From the NCBI GenBank assembly GCA_022841375.1, contig JALHRQ010000009.1, positions 94,949 through 158,948 of the forward strand: DNA of 64,000 bases, in the 5' to 3' direction. The position numbers and the translations under genes are program-made. The notes below the pieces were generated by a model. The model saw only the letters and a list, made by a program, of their open reading frames with translations, made no database searches and was not told the origin of the DNA. This stretch comes from Burkholderiales bacterium. GTDB lineage: Bacteria; Pseudomonadota; Gammaproteobacteria; Burkholderiales; SG8-41. This document shows positions 25,989 through 35,551 of this stretch, piece by piece (position 1 is the stretch's first letter; each line of letters begins with the position of its first letter).

Positions 25989-27362
25989 ATGAAATTCCAA
26001 AATGCCCGGGATGGACTGGCTTATTTTGTAAGCAGGACGACCTATAAAAAAGTCAGCCCGGAAGCCATACATGCCTCAAAGCGCTTTTTGCTGGATTCTC
26101 TGGCATGCATTGCGGGTGGATGGAACGAACCTTCCGCGAGGATCGCTCGAGAGGTTTCGGAGGATCTGGGCGGATCAAAAGATGCCCATGTGTTGCTGAC
26201 CACCAGGAAAACCTCCGTCGTAAATGCAACTCTCGCCAATGGCATTGCTTTGCGGGCATTGGACTTGATCGATATGTACCATTCTCTTGATCACGCCCAT
26301 CCCTGCGAAATGACCATCCCGCCGGCCCTGGCCGTCGGACAAAAAATGCATTCCAGCGGCAAAGACGTATTGACCGCCATCGTGCTTGGTTATGAGATCT
26401 GCATGAAATTTGCGGAAATCACCGGGAATACCAGGAAAGGGTGGGCTGGCACAGCAACATTAGGGCAATTCGCCACACCCCTTGTGGCTGGATATCTATT
26501 GCGGCTCAAGCAATCCCAGTTGGCCGAAGCGGTGTCAATTTCCGGCTCTCACAACGTTTCCCTTGCCATTGCTTACAACCTTCCCATAAGCATGACAAAG
26601 GATGCCTTGAATACCTTTGCGGCTCAAAGTGGCGTCATGGCCGCATTGTTGGCCAAAAGAGGATTTACCGGGCCTGCAGGAATTCTGGAGGCGCCCGGTG
26701 GCCTGTGGCCACAACTGGAATCGAATGCTACGGTCGAGACCCTGCTTGAGGGTCTTGGTAAACCGTTTCGAATCACCAAGTGCGGCCTAAAAGATCACAA
26801 GTTTGCTGCCATTGCCTGGTCACACCCAGCCATTGAGGCTTTACTTAAACTTCGCGCGGAGCATGGCTTAACGCCCAAGAACGTGAAGGAGATCAAGGTA
26901 CGAGCAACGCGTAAGGTGGCCACCCGCATTGGAGATAAGGCTGGGGCAAAGCTTAGCCCTCTGGATACTCAATTCAGTGGGCAGAATATTCTTGCAACAG
27001 CGTTGAAATACGGCGACCTTTTGCCGAAACGGCAGAAAATGTCCGCTGATGCCGATGTAAGGGCAATTTCGAAGATCGTCAGGATAGAGCACGACCCCGG
27101 TCTTGATCATCTTTATCCCGAGAAAATGCCTTCCATTGTCGAGGTGCTTACGGTGGATGGCAAACGACTCTCATGTCGCGTTGATTATCGCCGTGGCGAT
27201 CCCAACAACCCGTTGTCAGATAAAGATATTGAAGAGAAGTTTATGGCATTGACCGCCAAGCATTTGTCGAAAAGCACAGCCAAGAAAATATGCGGTTTGG
27301 TATGGGGGCTGGAGAACATGCGCGACATTAATGAGTTAACTACAAAATTTTCTAAGAATTAA
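25989..27362 (+). CDS. MmgE/PrpD family protein
   Basis: A 457-residue member of the family that includes 2-methylcitrate dehydratase and cis-aconitate decarboxylase. Visible hallmarks are RFLLDSLACIAGG near 30-43, the conserved DMYHSLDHAHPCEMTIPPALAVG block near 96-117, and KCGLKDHKFAA further on. Such enzymes act on branched di- or tricarboxylic acids without CoA. It lies between two TctC receptors, which fits catabolism of a tricarboxylate-like compound; the substrate is not known. Confidence 0.88.
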   Translation: MKFQNARDGLAYFVSRTTYKKVSPEAIHASKRFLLDSLACIAGGWNEPSARIAREVSEDLGGSKDAHVLLTTRKTSVVNATLANGIALRALDLIDMYHSLDHAHPCEMTIPPALAVGQKMHSSGKDVLTAIVLGYEICMKFAEITGNTRKGWAGTATLGQFATPLVAGYLLRLKQSQLAEAVSISGSHNVSLAIAYNLPISMTKDALNTFAAQSGVMAALLAKRGFTGPAGILEAPGGLWPQLESNATVETLLEGLGKPFRITKCGLKDHKFAAIAWSHPAIEALLKLRAEHGLTPKNVKEIKVRATRKVATRIGDKAGAKLSPLDTQFSGQNILATALKYGDLLPKRQKMSADADVRAISKIVRIEHDPGLDHLYPEKMPSIVEVLTVDGKRLSCRVDYRRGDPNNPLSDKDIEEKFMALTAKHLSKSTAKKICGLVWGLENMRDINELTTKFSKN

Positions 27363-27397
27363 ATCTTGCAAGTCAATCTTTCTCCGTGGAGGGAAGT

Positions 27398-28354
27398 GTG
27401 AAATTTCTTTTATTCGTAATTTCGTTTTTTGCATCGTACTCAGCGCTTGCGCAAAATTATCCAACACGCCCCGTCACTTTGGTCGTGCCGGCGCCAGCTG
27501 GTGGGCCAACGGATATTATTGGGCGACAGGCAGCCCATGTATTGACCGGCCAAATTTCTTACAACGTGATTGTTGAGAATCGCGGAGGTGCCGGTAACAC
27601 ACTGGGCACAGACTTTGTGGCTCGTGCCAAACCCGATGGATATACGCTGGTTGTAGGCAGTCCCAGTTCACATGCGATCGCCCCCAGCATTTATCCAAAG
27701 TTGCCCTATGATCCGGTCAAGGATTTCACGCCAATTATCATGTTAGTCACGGCGCCATTGGCACTGGTCACGCATCCATCAGTGCCGGCGAAAAACCTTA
27801 AGGAATTTATCGCTTTAGCCAAATCCAAACCCGGGCAATTGAATTTTGGTTCCGGTGGCAGTGGAACTACGTCCCATTTGACAGGTGAATACTTCAATCT
27901 GGCGGCTGGAACAAAGATAGTGCACGTTCCGTACAAGGGCAGTGGCCCCGCGACGACAGATCTGATGACGGGGCAGATTCAGATGATGTTTATTGGCGTT
28001 CATTCCTCTATCCCCTTGATGCAAGCTAAAAAGCTACGGGGATTGGGGGTAACCAGCACCAATCGCTCACCCCTGATTAAAGATCTGCCCACCATGGACG
28101 AAGCGGGCCTTAAAGGTTTTGTTGTCAACACCTGGTACGGAATCCTGGGGCCTGCCGGTCTCCCAAAAAATATTGTTACGACATTAAACGACGCCTTCAC
28201 AAAAGGCATGCGTGATCCGGCGATGCGCCAGCGATTTGCGGATCAGGGTTTTGATATTACGACTGGGACCCCGGAACAATTCGGTAAAGACCTGGCTCGC
28301 GAAGTCGAAACCTGGGGTAAGGTTGTTAAACAGGCTGGCGCAAAAGCGGACTAA
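27398..28354 (+). CDS. Tripartite tricarboxylate transporter substrate-binding protein (Bug/TctC family), copy 4
   Basis: A 318-residue receptor with signal peptide (KFLLFVISFFASYSALAQ) and the Bug motifs YPTRPVTLVVPAPAGGPTD, GGAGNTLGTD, PDGYT and HVPYKGSGPA. GTG 27398 is chosen because GGAGGG lies four bases before it; an in-frame GTG at 27386 would overlap that site. A second orphan receptor in this operon, different in sequence from the one at 24952. Confidence 0.92.
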   Translation: MKFLLFVISFFASYSALAQNYPTRPVTLVVPAPAGGPTDIIGRQAAHVLTGQISYNVIVENRGGAGNTLGTDFVARAKPDGYTLVVGSPSSHAIAPSIYPKLPYDPVKDFTPIIMLVTAPLALVTHPSVPAKNLKEFIALAKSKPGQLNFGSGGSGTTSHLTGEYFNLAAGTKIVHVPYKGSGPATTDLMTGQIQMMFIGVHSSIPLMQAKKLRGLGVTSTNRSPLIKDLPTMDEAGLKGFVVNTWYGILGPAGLPKNIVTTLNDAFTKGMRDPAMRQRFADQGFDITTGTPEQFGKDLAREVETWGKVVKQAGAKAD

Positions 28355-28384
28355 CAAGACAACCCGTCGATTATTGGTAAGCAT

Positions 28385-29515
28385 ATGAAAATTACTGAAG
28401 TCAAAGGCATCGCTCTTTCTTTCAAGCTGGAAAATGCTCCGCGTCGGGGCAGTGGACAACCGGTGAAGAAAGATATGGTTATTGTTCGGGTAAAGACGGA
28501 GGACGGAATAGTCGGATATGGGGAGGCGCATCATGCGCTTGCACCCACAGTTGTCGCGGACATCGTTAATTACAACCTGGCGCCGATAGTGGTCGGCCAG
28601 GACGCAATGGCGGTTGAGGAGATTTGGCAGAAGATTTACGTAAAGCAGGGCCAAACCCATGGACCCGGGTGGTCATTTTTCAAGGCCCTCTCCGGCGTTG
28701 ATATCGCGCTTTGGGATGCGCGCGGCAAGGCTTTGAACCAGCCTGTATACAGCCTGCTCGGCGGGGTTCGTAAAAAAATCCGCGCCTATGCCGGCGGTGT
28801 CTGCCTTGGGTATCAACCGCCACCCCAACTTTTGGAAGAAGCCCAGAAGTTTGTTGCTGCGGGCTGGACCGCTTTAAAGCTGCGGTTGGGGGATTCTGTC
28901 GAGCGGGATATCGAGAGAGTTAAATATATTCGCAAACATCTACCGGCCGCGATCGACATCATGGTTGATGTGAACACCCGCTACACGTATCTGGATGCGC
29001 AGCGCGTAATACCTACGCTGGAAGAGTGCGGAATTTTTTGGCTGGAGGAGCCATTTACACCGGATAATCTTGCCGATTATGCGCGCATCAATGCCTCGAC
29101 CCGGATTCCATTAGCCGGCGGTGAGAATCACTTTACCCGCTACCAGGCTCGGGAGTTACTGGAACGATCTGCAGTAGATATTGTGCAACCGGACCCCTGC
29201 AAATCCGGGGGCATCACGGAGTGCAAGAGAATCGCGGACCTTGCTTCGGCCTTCCGTCGCTCGTTTGCTCCGCATACCGGAATGAGTGGGATTGATGGCG
29301 CGGCTTGTTTGCACCTGCTTTGCTCCACATCCAACGCACTCGTCTATGAGAGCGACTGCGCCGCCTTAAATCCATTCCGGGACGAATTAGTACATGGAGG
29401 CCCGACTCTGGTGGATGGCTTTGTCGAACCCAACGAAAAACCGGGGTTGGGTGTAGAAGTTGACGAGTCACTGTTTTCTAAACTGCCGGGTGTTCCAGGT
29501 CCTTGCTACATTTGA
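28385..29515 (+). CDS. Mandelate racemase/muconate lactonizing enzyme-like member of the enolase superfamily
   Basis: A 376-residue enzyme with an N-terminal capping domain and a C-terminal barrel. Metal ligands are expected at D195 (MVDVN), E221 (WLEEPF) and E247 (GGENH). The second-half base is H297 (APHTGMSG) with D270 as partner. The K165-x-R167 pair (ALKLRLG) lies where mandelate racemase has K-x-K. The pattern suggests abstraction of a proton alpha to a carboxylate, for example in a hydroxy-acid dehydratase or racemase. Last gene of the second operon. Confidence 0.88.
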   Translation: MKITEVKGIALSFKLENAPRRGSGQPVKKDMVIVRVKTEDGIVGYGEAHHALAPTVVADIVNYNLAPIVVGQDAMAVEEIWQKIYVKQGQTHGPGWSFFKALSGVDIALWDARGKALNQPVYSLLGGVRKKIRAYAGGVCLGYQPPPQLLEEAQKFVAAGWTALKLRLGDSVERDIERVKYIRKHLPAAIDIMVDVNTRYTYLDAQRVIPTLEECGIFWLEEPFTPDNLADYARINASTRIPLAGGENHFTRYQARELLERSAVDIVQPDPCKSGGITECKRIADLASAFRRSFAPHTGMSGIDGAACLHLLCSTSNALVYESDCAALNPFRDELVHGGPTLVDGFVEPNEKPGLGVEVDESLFSKLPGVPGPCYI

Positions 29516-29598
29516 CCGTATTGCTGTGCGATCCCGGGCAATCAACCGGTTAAATCCGAATGCATGCATCCATCTAAAAATGATTTAAAAGCAATAGG

Positions 29599-30507
29599 TT
29601 ATACAAGATTGTGGGCGCTAAGATGGCGGCGCACGGAAAGCCAGGCACCGAACCAGCCCAGGCCGGCAGCGAACAGCAGGGCAAACAGGCTGTCGGCCCA
29701 GGCGAGGTGGGCCAGTTCCAGTGGAACGCCGTAGAGGCTGCTCAGCGGCCCTAACTGATTGTTGAAGACCAGCAGGGCGAGCGCGGTGAGCAGCCACGCG
29801 GCAATCCCGCCGGCCATGCCGATGAGTCCGCCGAAATAAAGAAATGGGCGCTGGATCCAGCCGTCGGTGGCGCCGATGAGTTTGGCGACTTCGATTTCGT
29901 CACGCTGGGTAAGGATCTGCAGGCGGATGGTGTTGAAGGTAATGGCCGCCAGCGCGAGTGCGAGTGCCGCCGCGAGCATCAGCACCGCATAACGGCCGAC
30001 CGCCAGCAGCCCGTCCAGCCGCCGTGCCCAGTCCGAATCGACATGCGCCTCCGCCACTTTGGGCCATGCGGCGAATTCCGCCCGCAGGGTTTCTAAAGCG
30101 GCGGCATCGCTGGCGCCGGCGATGACGACAAAAGCGTCGGGCAGCGGATTACCGGCAAGCCCGGCGGCGACATCGGCAAGGCCGGCGCGTGACTTCAGCT
30201 GTTCCAGTGCCTGTGCGCGCGGCACAAAACGGAAGCCCGCCAGGCCGGAACGCGACTTGAGCCGGAGTTCGATGATCCGTACCTCCGCAGCCGTCGCTTC
30301 GGGGGCGAGGAATATGCTGATTTCCGGCTGTGGCTTCAAATTGCGTGCCAGACCCTGCAAATTGGAGAGCACTACAAAAAACCCCAACGGCAGCGCGAGT
30401 GCAATGCCGATAACGGAGATGTTCAGCAGGTTAGCCAATGGTGACGCGGCCAGTCGCGCAAAAGCGCTGATAAAAGCCCGGCGGTGTGCGGAAGCCCAGG
30501 CTCTCAT
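29599..30507 (-). CDS. ftsX: Cell division protein FtsX
   Basis: Membrane partner of FtsE in the divisome, where the pair controls cell-wall hydrolases. The 302-residue protein has four helices (about 30-50, 170-195, 220-245 and 265-285) with a large periplasmic loop after the first. The start overlaps the ftsE stop (ATGA). It is the first core gene right of the catabolic island. Confidence 0.93.
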   Translation of the reverse strand: MRAWASAHRRAFISAFARLAASPLANLLNISVIGIALALPLGFFVVLSNLQGLARNLKPQPEISIFLAPEATAAEVRIIELRLKSRSGLAGFRFVPRAQALEQLKSRAGLADVAAGLAGNPLPDAFVVIAGASDAAALETLRAEFAAWPKVAEAHVDSDWARRLDGLLAVGRYAVLMLAAALALALAAITFNTIRLQILTQRDEIEVAKLIGATDGWIQRPFLYFGGLIGMAGGIAAWLLTALALLVFNNQLGPLSSLYGVPLELAHLAWADSLFALLFAAGLGWFGAWLSVRRHLSAHNLV

Positions 30508-31163
30508 GCGACGAGTCTTCCGCCGCGGATATTGATGATCCGGGGATTGAGTCTGGCGGCGAGCTGGGCATCATGGGTGGCCAGCACGACGGTGACGCCG
30601 ACCAGATTGAAATCGCTGAACAGCGTGGCGATTTCGGCGGCGTACTCCGCATCAAGATTACCGGTCGGTTCATCGGCCAGCAATACTGCAGGGCGATGCA
30701 CGATGGCCCGCGCGATGCACAGGCGTTGCTGCTCGCCGCCGGACAGCGTAATCGGACGCGCTTTCTCCTTGTGCAGCAACCCGACTTTGTCGAGTGCGGC
30801 GCGCGCGCGACGCGCGCCCTCGCGACGGTCAAAACCGGTGATGTCCAACGGCAGCATCACGTTCTCGAAGGCATTGCGATCGAAGAGCAGTTTGTGGTCC
30901 TGGAACACCAGCCCGAAATTGCGCCTGAGGAACGGGATGCCGCGGGCGCGCAGCGTGCCGATATTCTGGCCGTTGACGATGACCGACCCCGTAGTCGGAC
31001 GTTCGATGGCCGCCATCAGCTTCAGCAATGTGCTTTTGCCCGCGCCGGAGTGCCCGGTAATAAACACCAGTTCGCCGGTTTCAACGGTTAGCGTGATATT
31101 GGCCAGCGCATCATGCCCGCCGGGGTAACGCTTGCTGACGCTGCTAAGAACAATCTGGGTCAT
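30504..31163 (-). CDS. ftsE: Cell division ATP-binding protein FtsE
   Basis: A 219-residue ABC ATPase with Walker A GHSGAGKST (37-45), signature LSGGEQQR, Walker B VLLADEPTG and the switch histidine in ATHD. It works with FtsX. It overlaps ftsY and ftsX by four bases each, giving the usual ftsY-ftsE-ftsX operon. Confidence 0.96.
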   Translation of the reverse strand: MTQIVLSSVSKRYPGGHDALANITLTVETGELVFITGHSGAGKSTLLKLMAAIERPTTGSVIVNGQNIGTLRARGIPFLRRNFGLVFQDHKLLFDRNAFENVMLPLDITGFDRREGARRARAALDKVGLLHKEKARPITLSGGEQQRLCIARAIVHRPAVLLADEPTGNLDAEYAAEIATLFSDFNLVGVTVVLATHDAQLAARLNPRIINIRGGRLVA

Positions 31164-32128
31164 TTGTCGAGCAGTGCCGCGACAAAATCGTCGGCGACGA
31201 AGGGACGCAGATCATCCATGCCTTCGCCAATGCCGATGAAGCGCACCGGTACCGGTTTACCCCCGGCACGGCTGTGTGCGATACCGGCGATCACACCGCC
31301 CTTGGCGGTGCCATCAAGCTTGGTCAGCACCAGACCGGTGACGCCGACCGCGGCATCGAATGCCGCAAGCTGCGCCAGTGCGTTTTGCCCGGTGTTGGCG
31401 TCGAGCACCAGTAGCACTTCATGTGGCGCACCCGGCATCGCCTTGTCAATGACCCGCTTCACCTTGCGGATTTCTTCCATCAGGTTGAGCTGGGTGGGCA
31501 GGCGGCCGGCGGTGTCGGCGAGCACGATGTCGATGCCGCGGGCACGCGCCGCGTTGACGGCGTCGAAAATCACCGCGGCGGCGTCGCCCGATGCCTGGGC
31601 AATGACGGTTACGTTGTTGCGTTCACCCCACGCCGCGAGTTGCTCTCGCGCGGCCGCACGAAAGGTGTCGCCGGCCGCGAGCAACACGGATTTGCCCTGG
31701 GCCTGAAAATAATGTGCAAGTTTGCCGATGGAAGTGGTCTTGCCGGCACCATTCACGCCGGCGAGCATGATCACAAAGGGTTTTGCCGAGCGGGTTTCCA
31801 GGGGCTGCGCCACGGCGTTCAGCATGCTGACCATTTCTTCGCGCAGGCCGTCGCGCAGCTGCGCCGCCTCGGTGTAACGCCCCTGCCGCGTCCGGACGCG
31901 CAATGCTTCCAGCAGGTGCGTGGTCGCGGCGACGCCGACATCAGCGGTCAGCAGTATGGTTTCCAGTTCCTCATAGAAGGCTTCGTCGAGTTTGCGCCCC
32001 GCACCGAACAGGGAACCCAGGCTTGCACCCAGTTGAGCGCGTGTTTTGCCCAAGCCTTGCTGCAGGCGGGCCAGCCAGCCGGCCGCAGGCGTTTCTTCGG
32101 GATCGTTTTTTTTGCCGAAACCAAACAT
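31160..32128 (-). CDS. ftsY: Signal recognition particle receptor FtsY
   Basis: A GTPase that docks SRP-ribosome complexes at the membrane. The 322-residue protein has a short acidic N-terminus, the NG-domain P-loop GVNGAGKTTSIGKLA, the DTFRAAAREQL motif, DTAGR and TKLDGTAKGG. The long acidic A-domain of enteric FtsY is absent, as in many other bacteria. First gene of ftsYEX. Confidence 0.96.
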   Translation of the reverse strand: MFGFGKKNDPEETPAAGWLARLQQGLGKTRAQLGASLGSLFGAGRKLDEAFYEELETILLTADVGVAATTHLLEALRVRTRQGRYTEAAQLRDGLREEMVSMLNAVAQPLETRSAKPFVIMLAGVNGAGKTTSIGKLAHYFQAQGKSVLLAAGDTFRAAAREQLAAWGERNNVTVIAQASGDAAAVIFDAVNAARARGIDIVLADTAGRLPTQLNLMEEIRKVKRVIDKAMPGAPHEVLLVLDANTGQNALAQLAAFDAAVGVTGLVLTKLDGTAKGGVIAGIAHSRAGGKPVPVRFIGIGEGMDDLRPFVADDFVAALLDK

Positions 32129-32187
32129 GAATGTCGTGGTCAGATGGGGGCGGCGCGGATATGCGCCGATCCAGCAGGTTAATTGGC

Positions 32188-32220
32188 TACAATTCTAACA
32201 GGGCCTTGCCGCCGGCAAGG
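32188..32220 (+). promoter_or_regulatory. -10 element and 5' leader hairpin of the M16 peptidase operon
   Basis: TACAAT at 32188-32193 resembles a -10 box, without a clear -35. A perfect 7-bp hairpin follows (CCTTGCC 32204-32210, GGCAAGG 32214-32220). It would sit near the 5' end of the transcript and may protect the mRNA. The stem is not followed by a T-run, so it is not a terminator. Confidence 0.4.
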
Positions 32221-32239
32221 TTTCATAAGACGGGACAAC

Positions 32240-33634
32240 ATGACTGCATTGCCGAAATTTTTCGTCGTTTTGATACTGGCATTCGCCGGTTTGACAGTGA
32301 CATCCGCTGCAAGTGCGGCGATCGATGATGTGGCGGTGAAAGAACTGGCCAACGGTTTGCGCGTCATCGTCAAGCCGGATCGGCGTGCGCCGGTGGTGGT
32401 CAGCATGGTCTGGTACCGCATCGGCAGTGTCGACGAGCAGGGCGGCGTGACCGGCGTGGCGCATGTGCTTGAGCATATGATGTTCAAGGGCACGAAGGCG
32501 GTGCCCGCGGGCGAGTTTTCAAGGCTGATTGCCGGCGCAGGCGGACGCGACAATGCCTTCACCAGCCGGGACTACACCGGCTATTTCCAGACGCTGCACA
32601 AGTCCGCATTGCCGCTGTCGTTCCGGCTCGAAGCCGACCGCATGGCCAATCTGGTGTTGTCGCCGGAGGAATTTGCCAAGGAATTGAAAGTGGTCATGGA
32701 GGAGCGCCGTTGGCGCACTGATGACCGGCCGCAGTCGGTGATGTATGAGCGATTGATGGCGACTGCCCTGACCGCGCATCCCTATCGTAATCCGGTGATC
32801 GGCTGGATGAATGATCTGGAAAACCTGAGTATTGACGATACGCGCCGTTTTTATGAGCAATGGTACTCACCGAACAATGCCACCGTCGTGGTTGTCGGCG
32901 ATGTGGTACCGGCCGAGGTCTTTACGTTGGCTGAGCAATACTTCGGCGCAATACCGCGCAAGGCATTGCCGCCACGTAAACCGCAGGATGAACCGCAGCA
33001 GATTGGACTGAAGCGACTGACCGTGAAAGTGCCCGCCGAGCAGGCGCAGGTGCTGATGGCGTACCGTGCACCACGCCTGTCCAGGCCGGCGGAGGAATGG
33101 GAGCCTTATGCGCTGGACATGCTGGAGAGCGTATTGAGCGGTAATCCGGCGGCCCGCTTGCCGCAGCGTCTGGTTAAAACCGATCGGCTGGCGGCAGCGG
33201 CCGGCGCCAGTTATGAAGGGGTGGGCCGCGGCCCGGGATTTTTCTATCTGAGCGGCACTCCGGCGAATGGCCGCACGGCAGCGGAAATGGAACAGGGGCT
33301 GCGGCGCGAAGTGCTGCGGGTGATCGAAGATGGCGTGACCCAGGAAGAACTGGAACGTGTCAAGGCGCAGATGATTGCAGCGCAGGTCTATCAGCGCGAT
33401 TCGATGTTTTTCCAGGCACGCCAAATCGGCTGGCTGGAGACCATCGGGTTGTCCTATCGCGATGAAAGTTTGTTTATCGAGAAGCTGCAGCAGGTAACCG
33501 CCGACCAGGTGCGCGAGGTGGCGCGCAAGTATTTGATCGATGACACGCTGACAGTGGCCTATCTGGATCCGCAGCCGCTCAACGCCGCACCGGCGCGTAC
33601 AGCGCCGCCGGCGGGAGTTCGCCATGGCAACTAA
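32240..33634 (+). CDS. M16 family zinc metallopeptidase (active subunit)
   Basis: A 464-residue periplasmic peptidase with a signal peptide (to about SAASA, residue 26). The inverted zinc motif is H75-x2-E78-H79 (HVLEHMMFKG), with the downstream glutamate in KVVMEERR. ATG 32240 starts the signal peptide; a longer frame from 32183 would run through the leader hairpin. It overlaps the next M16 gene by 11 bases, forming an active/inactive pair common in bacteria. Confidence 0.9.
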   Translation: MTALPKFFVVLILAFAGLTVTSAASAAIDDVAVKELANGLRVIVKPDRRAPVVVSMVWYRIGSVDEQGGVTGVAHVLEHMMFKGTKAVPAGEFSRLIAGAGGRDNAFTSRDYTGYFQTLHKSALPLSFRLEADRMANLVLSPEEFAKELKVVMEERRWRTDDRPQSVMYERLMATALTAHPYRNPVIGWMNDLENLSIDDTRRFYEQWYSPNNATVVVVGDVVPAEVFTLAEQYFGAIPRKALPPRKPQDEPQQIGLKRLTVKVPAEQAQVLMAYRAPRLSRPAEEWEPYALDMLESVLSGNPAARLPQRLVKTDRLAAAAGASYEGVGRGPGFFYLSGTPANGRTAAEMEQGLRREVLRVIEDGVTQEELERVKAQMIAAQVYQRDSMFFQARQIGWLETIGLSYRDESLFIEKLQQVTADQVREVARKYLIDDTLTVAYLDPQPLNAAPARTAPPAGVRHGN

Positions 33635-34985
33635 TATGAACATGCAATGGATGTTCCGCGCGGCTTTCGCGCTGATGTTGTTGGCCGTGACACATTCGGC
33701 GCACGCGATTCTGCCGATTGAACACTGGCGCACTTCCGCCGGTGCAAAAGTCTATTTTGTCGCCAACCGCGGCTTGCCGATGCTTGATGTGTCCATCGAA
33801 ATGCCCGCCGGCTCGGCATTCGATACCAGCGAGAAATCAGGCCTGGCGGCAATGACCAATGGTCTGATGCGACTGGGCGCTGCGGGAATGAGCGAGGATG
33901 AAATCGCCCGCCGGCTGGCTGACGTCGGCGCCATATTGAGCAACCGGTTTGACAGTGACCGTGCCGGGCTGATGCTGCGCACGCTGTCCGACACCAAGCG
34001 GCGCAACCAGGCGCTGGAAGTCATGGCTGGTGTGCTGAGCGCGCCGGTGTTTTCCTCCGCGATCGTCGAGCGGGAGCGGTCGCGTTATGCAAGCGCCCTG
34101 AAAGAGGCGGATCTGACACCCGACACCCAAGTCAATCGCGAGTTTTACCGGCTGGTTTACGGCAAGCATCCGTATGCGCTGCGTTCCTCAGGTGAGGTTG
34201 ATACCGTGAGTAGGCTGCAAAGCGATGATCTGAAGGCGTTCTACCGCAAGCACTATGTTGCCGAGCAAGCCGTCGTTGCGATCATGGGAGATATTACGCG
34301 TCAGGAGGCCGAAGCGATGGCCGAGCAATTGACGCGCGCGTTGCCGCGAACCATCGGTCCTGCGCTGTCATTGCCCGAAGTGCAGTCATTGCCTGCAGCG
34401 GTGAACCGGATGATCGATCATCCGGCGAGCCAGAGTCATATCATGATCGGTGCGCCGGGTATCCGCCGCGATGATCCGGATTACTTCACCCTGTTTGTCG
34501 GCAACTACGTGCTTGGCGGCGGCGGCTTTGTATCGAGGATCACCGAGGAAGTCCGGCAGAAACGCGGACTGGCGTATTCAGCCTACAGTTATTTTTCTCC
34601 TTTGCAGGTTCGCGGCCCGTTCATCATCGGCATGCAGACGAGGCGGGATCAGGCGGAGCTGGCGCTCAGCGTGGTCAGGAACACATTGCGTGAATTCATC
34701 GATAAAGGACCCACTGAACAGGAAGTAATTGCTGCCAAGCAGAACATCGTTGGCGGTTTTCCGATGCGCATCGACAGCAACCGCAAGATTCATGATTATC
34801 TGGCGCTGATCGGCTACTACAATCTGCCGATCGATTATCTGGAGACTTTTGTCGCCAATATCGAACGCGTCACTGCCGCTGATATCAAAGCCGCGTTCGC
34901 CCGCCGCGTCGACCCTGACCGGCTGGTCACCGTGGTGGTTGGTGCCGATCAGAAGCAGACGGCAACTGCGGCGCCGGCGCGCTGA
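33624..34985 (+). CDS. M16 family peptidase-like protein (inactive partner)
   Basis: A 453-residue M16-fold protein with a signal peptide (to about SAHA, residue 27). The zinc motif is missing: the equivalent stretch reads GLAAMTNGLM. The C-terminal half keeps the substrate-binding RITEEVRQKRGLAYSAYS segment. It probably forms a heterodimer with the preceding active subunit. Its stop overlaps rsmD by one base. Confidence 0.88.
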   Translation: MATNMNMQWMFRAAFALMLLAVTHSAHAILPIEHWRTSAGAKVYFVANRGLPMLDVSIEMPAGSAFDTSEKSGLAAMTNGLMRLGAAGMSEDEIARRLADVGAILSNRFDSDRAGLMLRTLSDTKRRNQALEVMAGVLSAPVFSSAIVERERSRYASALKEADLTPDTQVNREFYRLVYGKHPYALRSSGEVDTVSRLQSDDLKAFYRKHYVAEQAVVAIMGDITRQEAEAMAEQLTRALPRTIGPALSLPEVQSLPAAVNRMIDHPASQSHIMIGAPGIRRDDPDYFTLFVGNYVLGGGGFVSRITEEVRQKRGLAYSAYSYFSPLQVRGPFIIGMQTRRDQAELALSVVRNTLREFIDKGPTEQEVIAAKQNIVGGFPMRIDSNRKIHDYLALIGYYNLPIDYLETFVANIERVTAADIKAAFARRVDPDRLVTVVVGADQKQTATAAPAR

Positions 34986-35551
34986 TGCCCGCTGCGGTTT
35001 CAAAAAATTGCAAAGTGCGCATCATTGGCGGCGTCTGGCGCAGCCGGCGCCTGCGTTTTGCCGACCGTCCGGGTTTGCGACCGACGCCCGATCGCGTGCG
35101 TGAAACGCTGTTCAACTGGCTGGGTCAGGATCTTGCAGGCCTGGACTGCCTCGACCTGTTTGCCGGCAGTGGTGCGCTGGGTTTTGAAGCGGCGTCCCGC
35201 GGCGCGCGCCGTGTGGTGCTGGTGGAGCGCGATGCAGCAGCAGTAAGCTCACTGCAGTCTAATCGCGATCTGCTGGCAGCCGATACGGTGGAAGTGGTGC
35301 GCGCTGATGCGCTAGAATTCATCAAGCATCATCGCAGCCGTTACGACGTGGTCTTTGTTGATCCGCCGTTTGCCGATGACTGCTGGCCGCAGCTGCTGGC
35401 GCTGTTGCCGCAATGCCTGAAGCCCGGCGCGCTGGTGTATTGTGAACGCGCCGAGGCACTTGAAGCCGTTCCGGGTTGGGACATCATCAAGTCCGGACGC
35501 GCCGGTCAGGTCAGCCATCAACTCCTGAAAAGGGCGGAACATGAACAATAA
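34985..35551 (+). CDS. rsmD: 16S rRNA (guanine(966)-N(2))-methyltransferase RsmD
   Basis: Methylates G966 of 16S rRNA. The 188-residue protein has the family N-terminus [14 protein letters not shown] and [15 protein letters not shown]. The AdoMet-binding [19 protein letters not shown] and the catalytic VDPPFADD follow. It is coupled to the upstream M16 gene (TGATG) and overlaps coaD by 11 bases. Confidence 0.95.
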   Translation: MPAAVSKNCKVRIIGGVWRSRRLRFADRPGLRPTPDRVRETLFNWLGQDLAGLDCLDLFAGSGALGFEAASRGARRVVLVERDAAAVSSLQSNRDLLAADTVEVVRADALEFIKHHRSRYDVVFVDPPFADDCWPQLLALLPQCLKPGALVYCERAEALEAVPGWDIIKSGRAGQVSHQLLKRAEHEQ

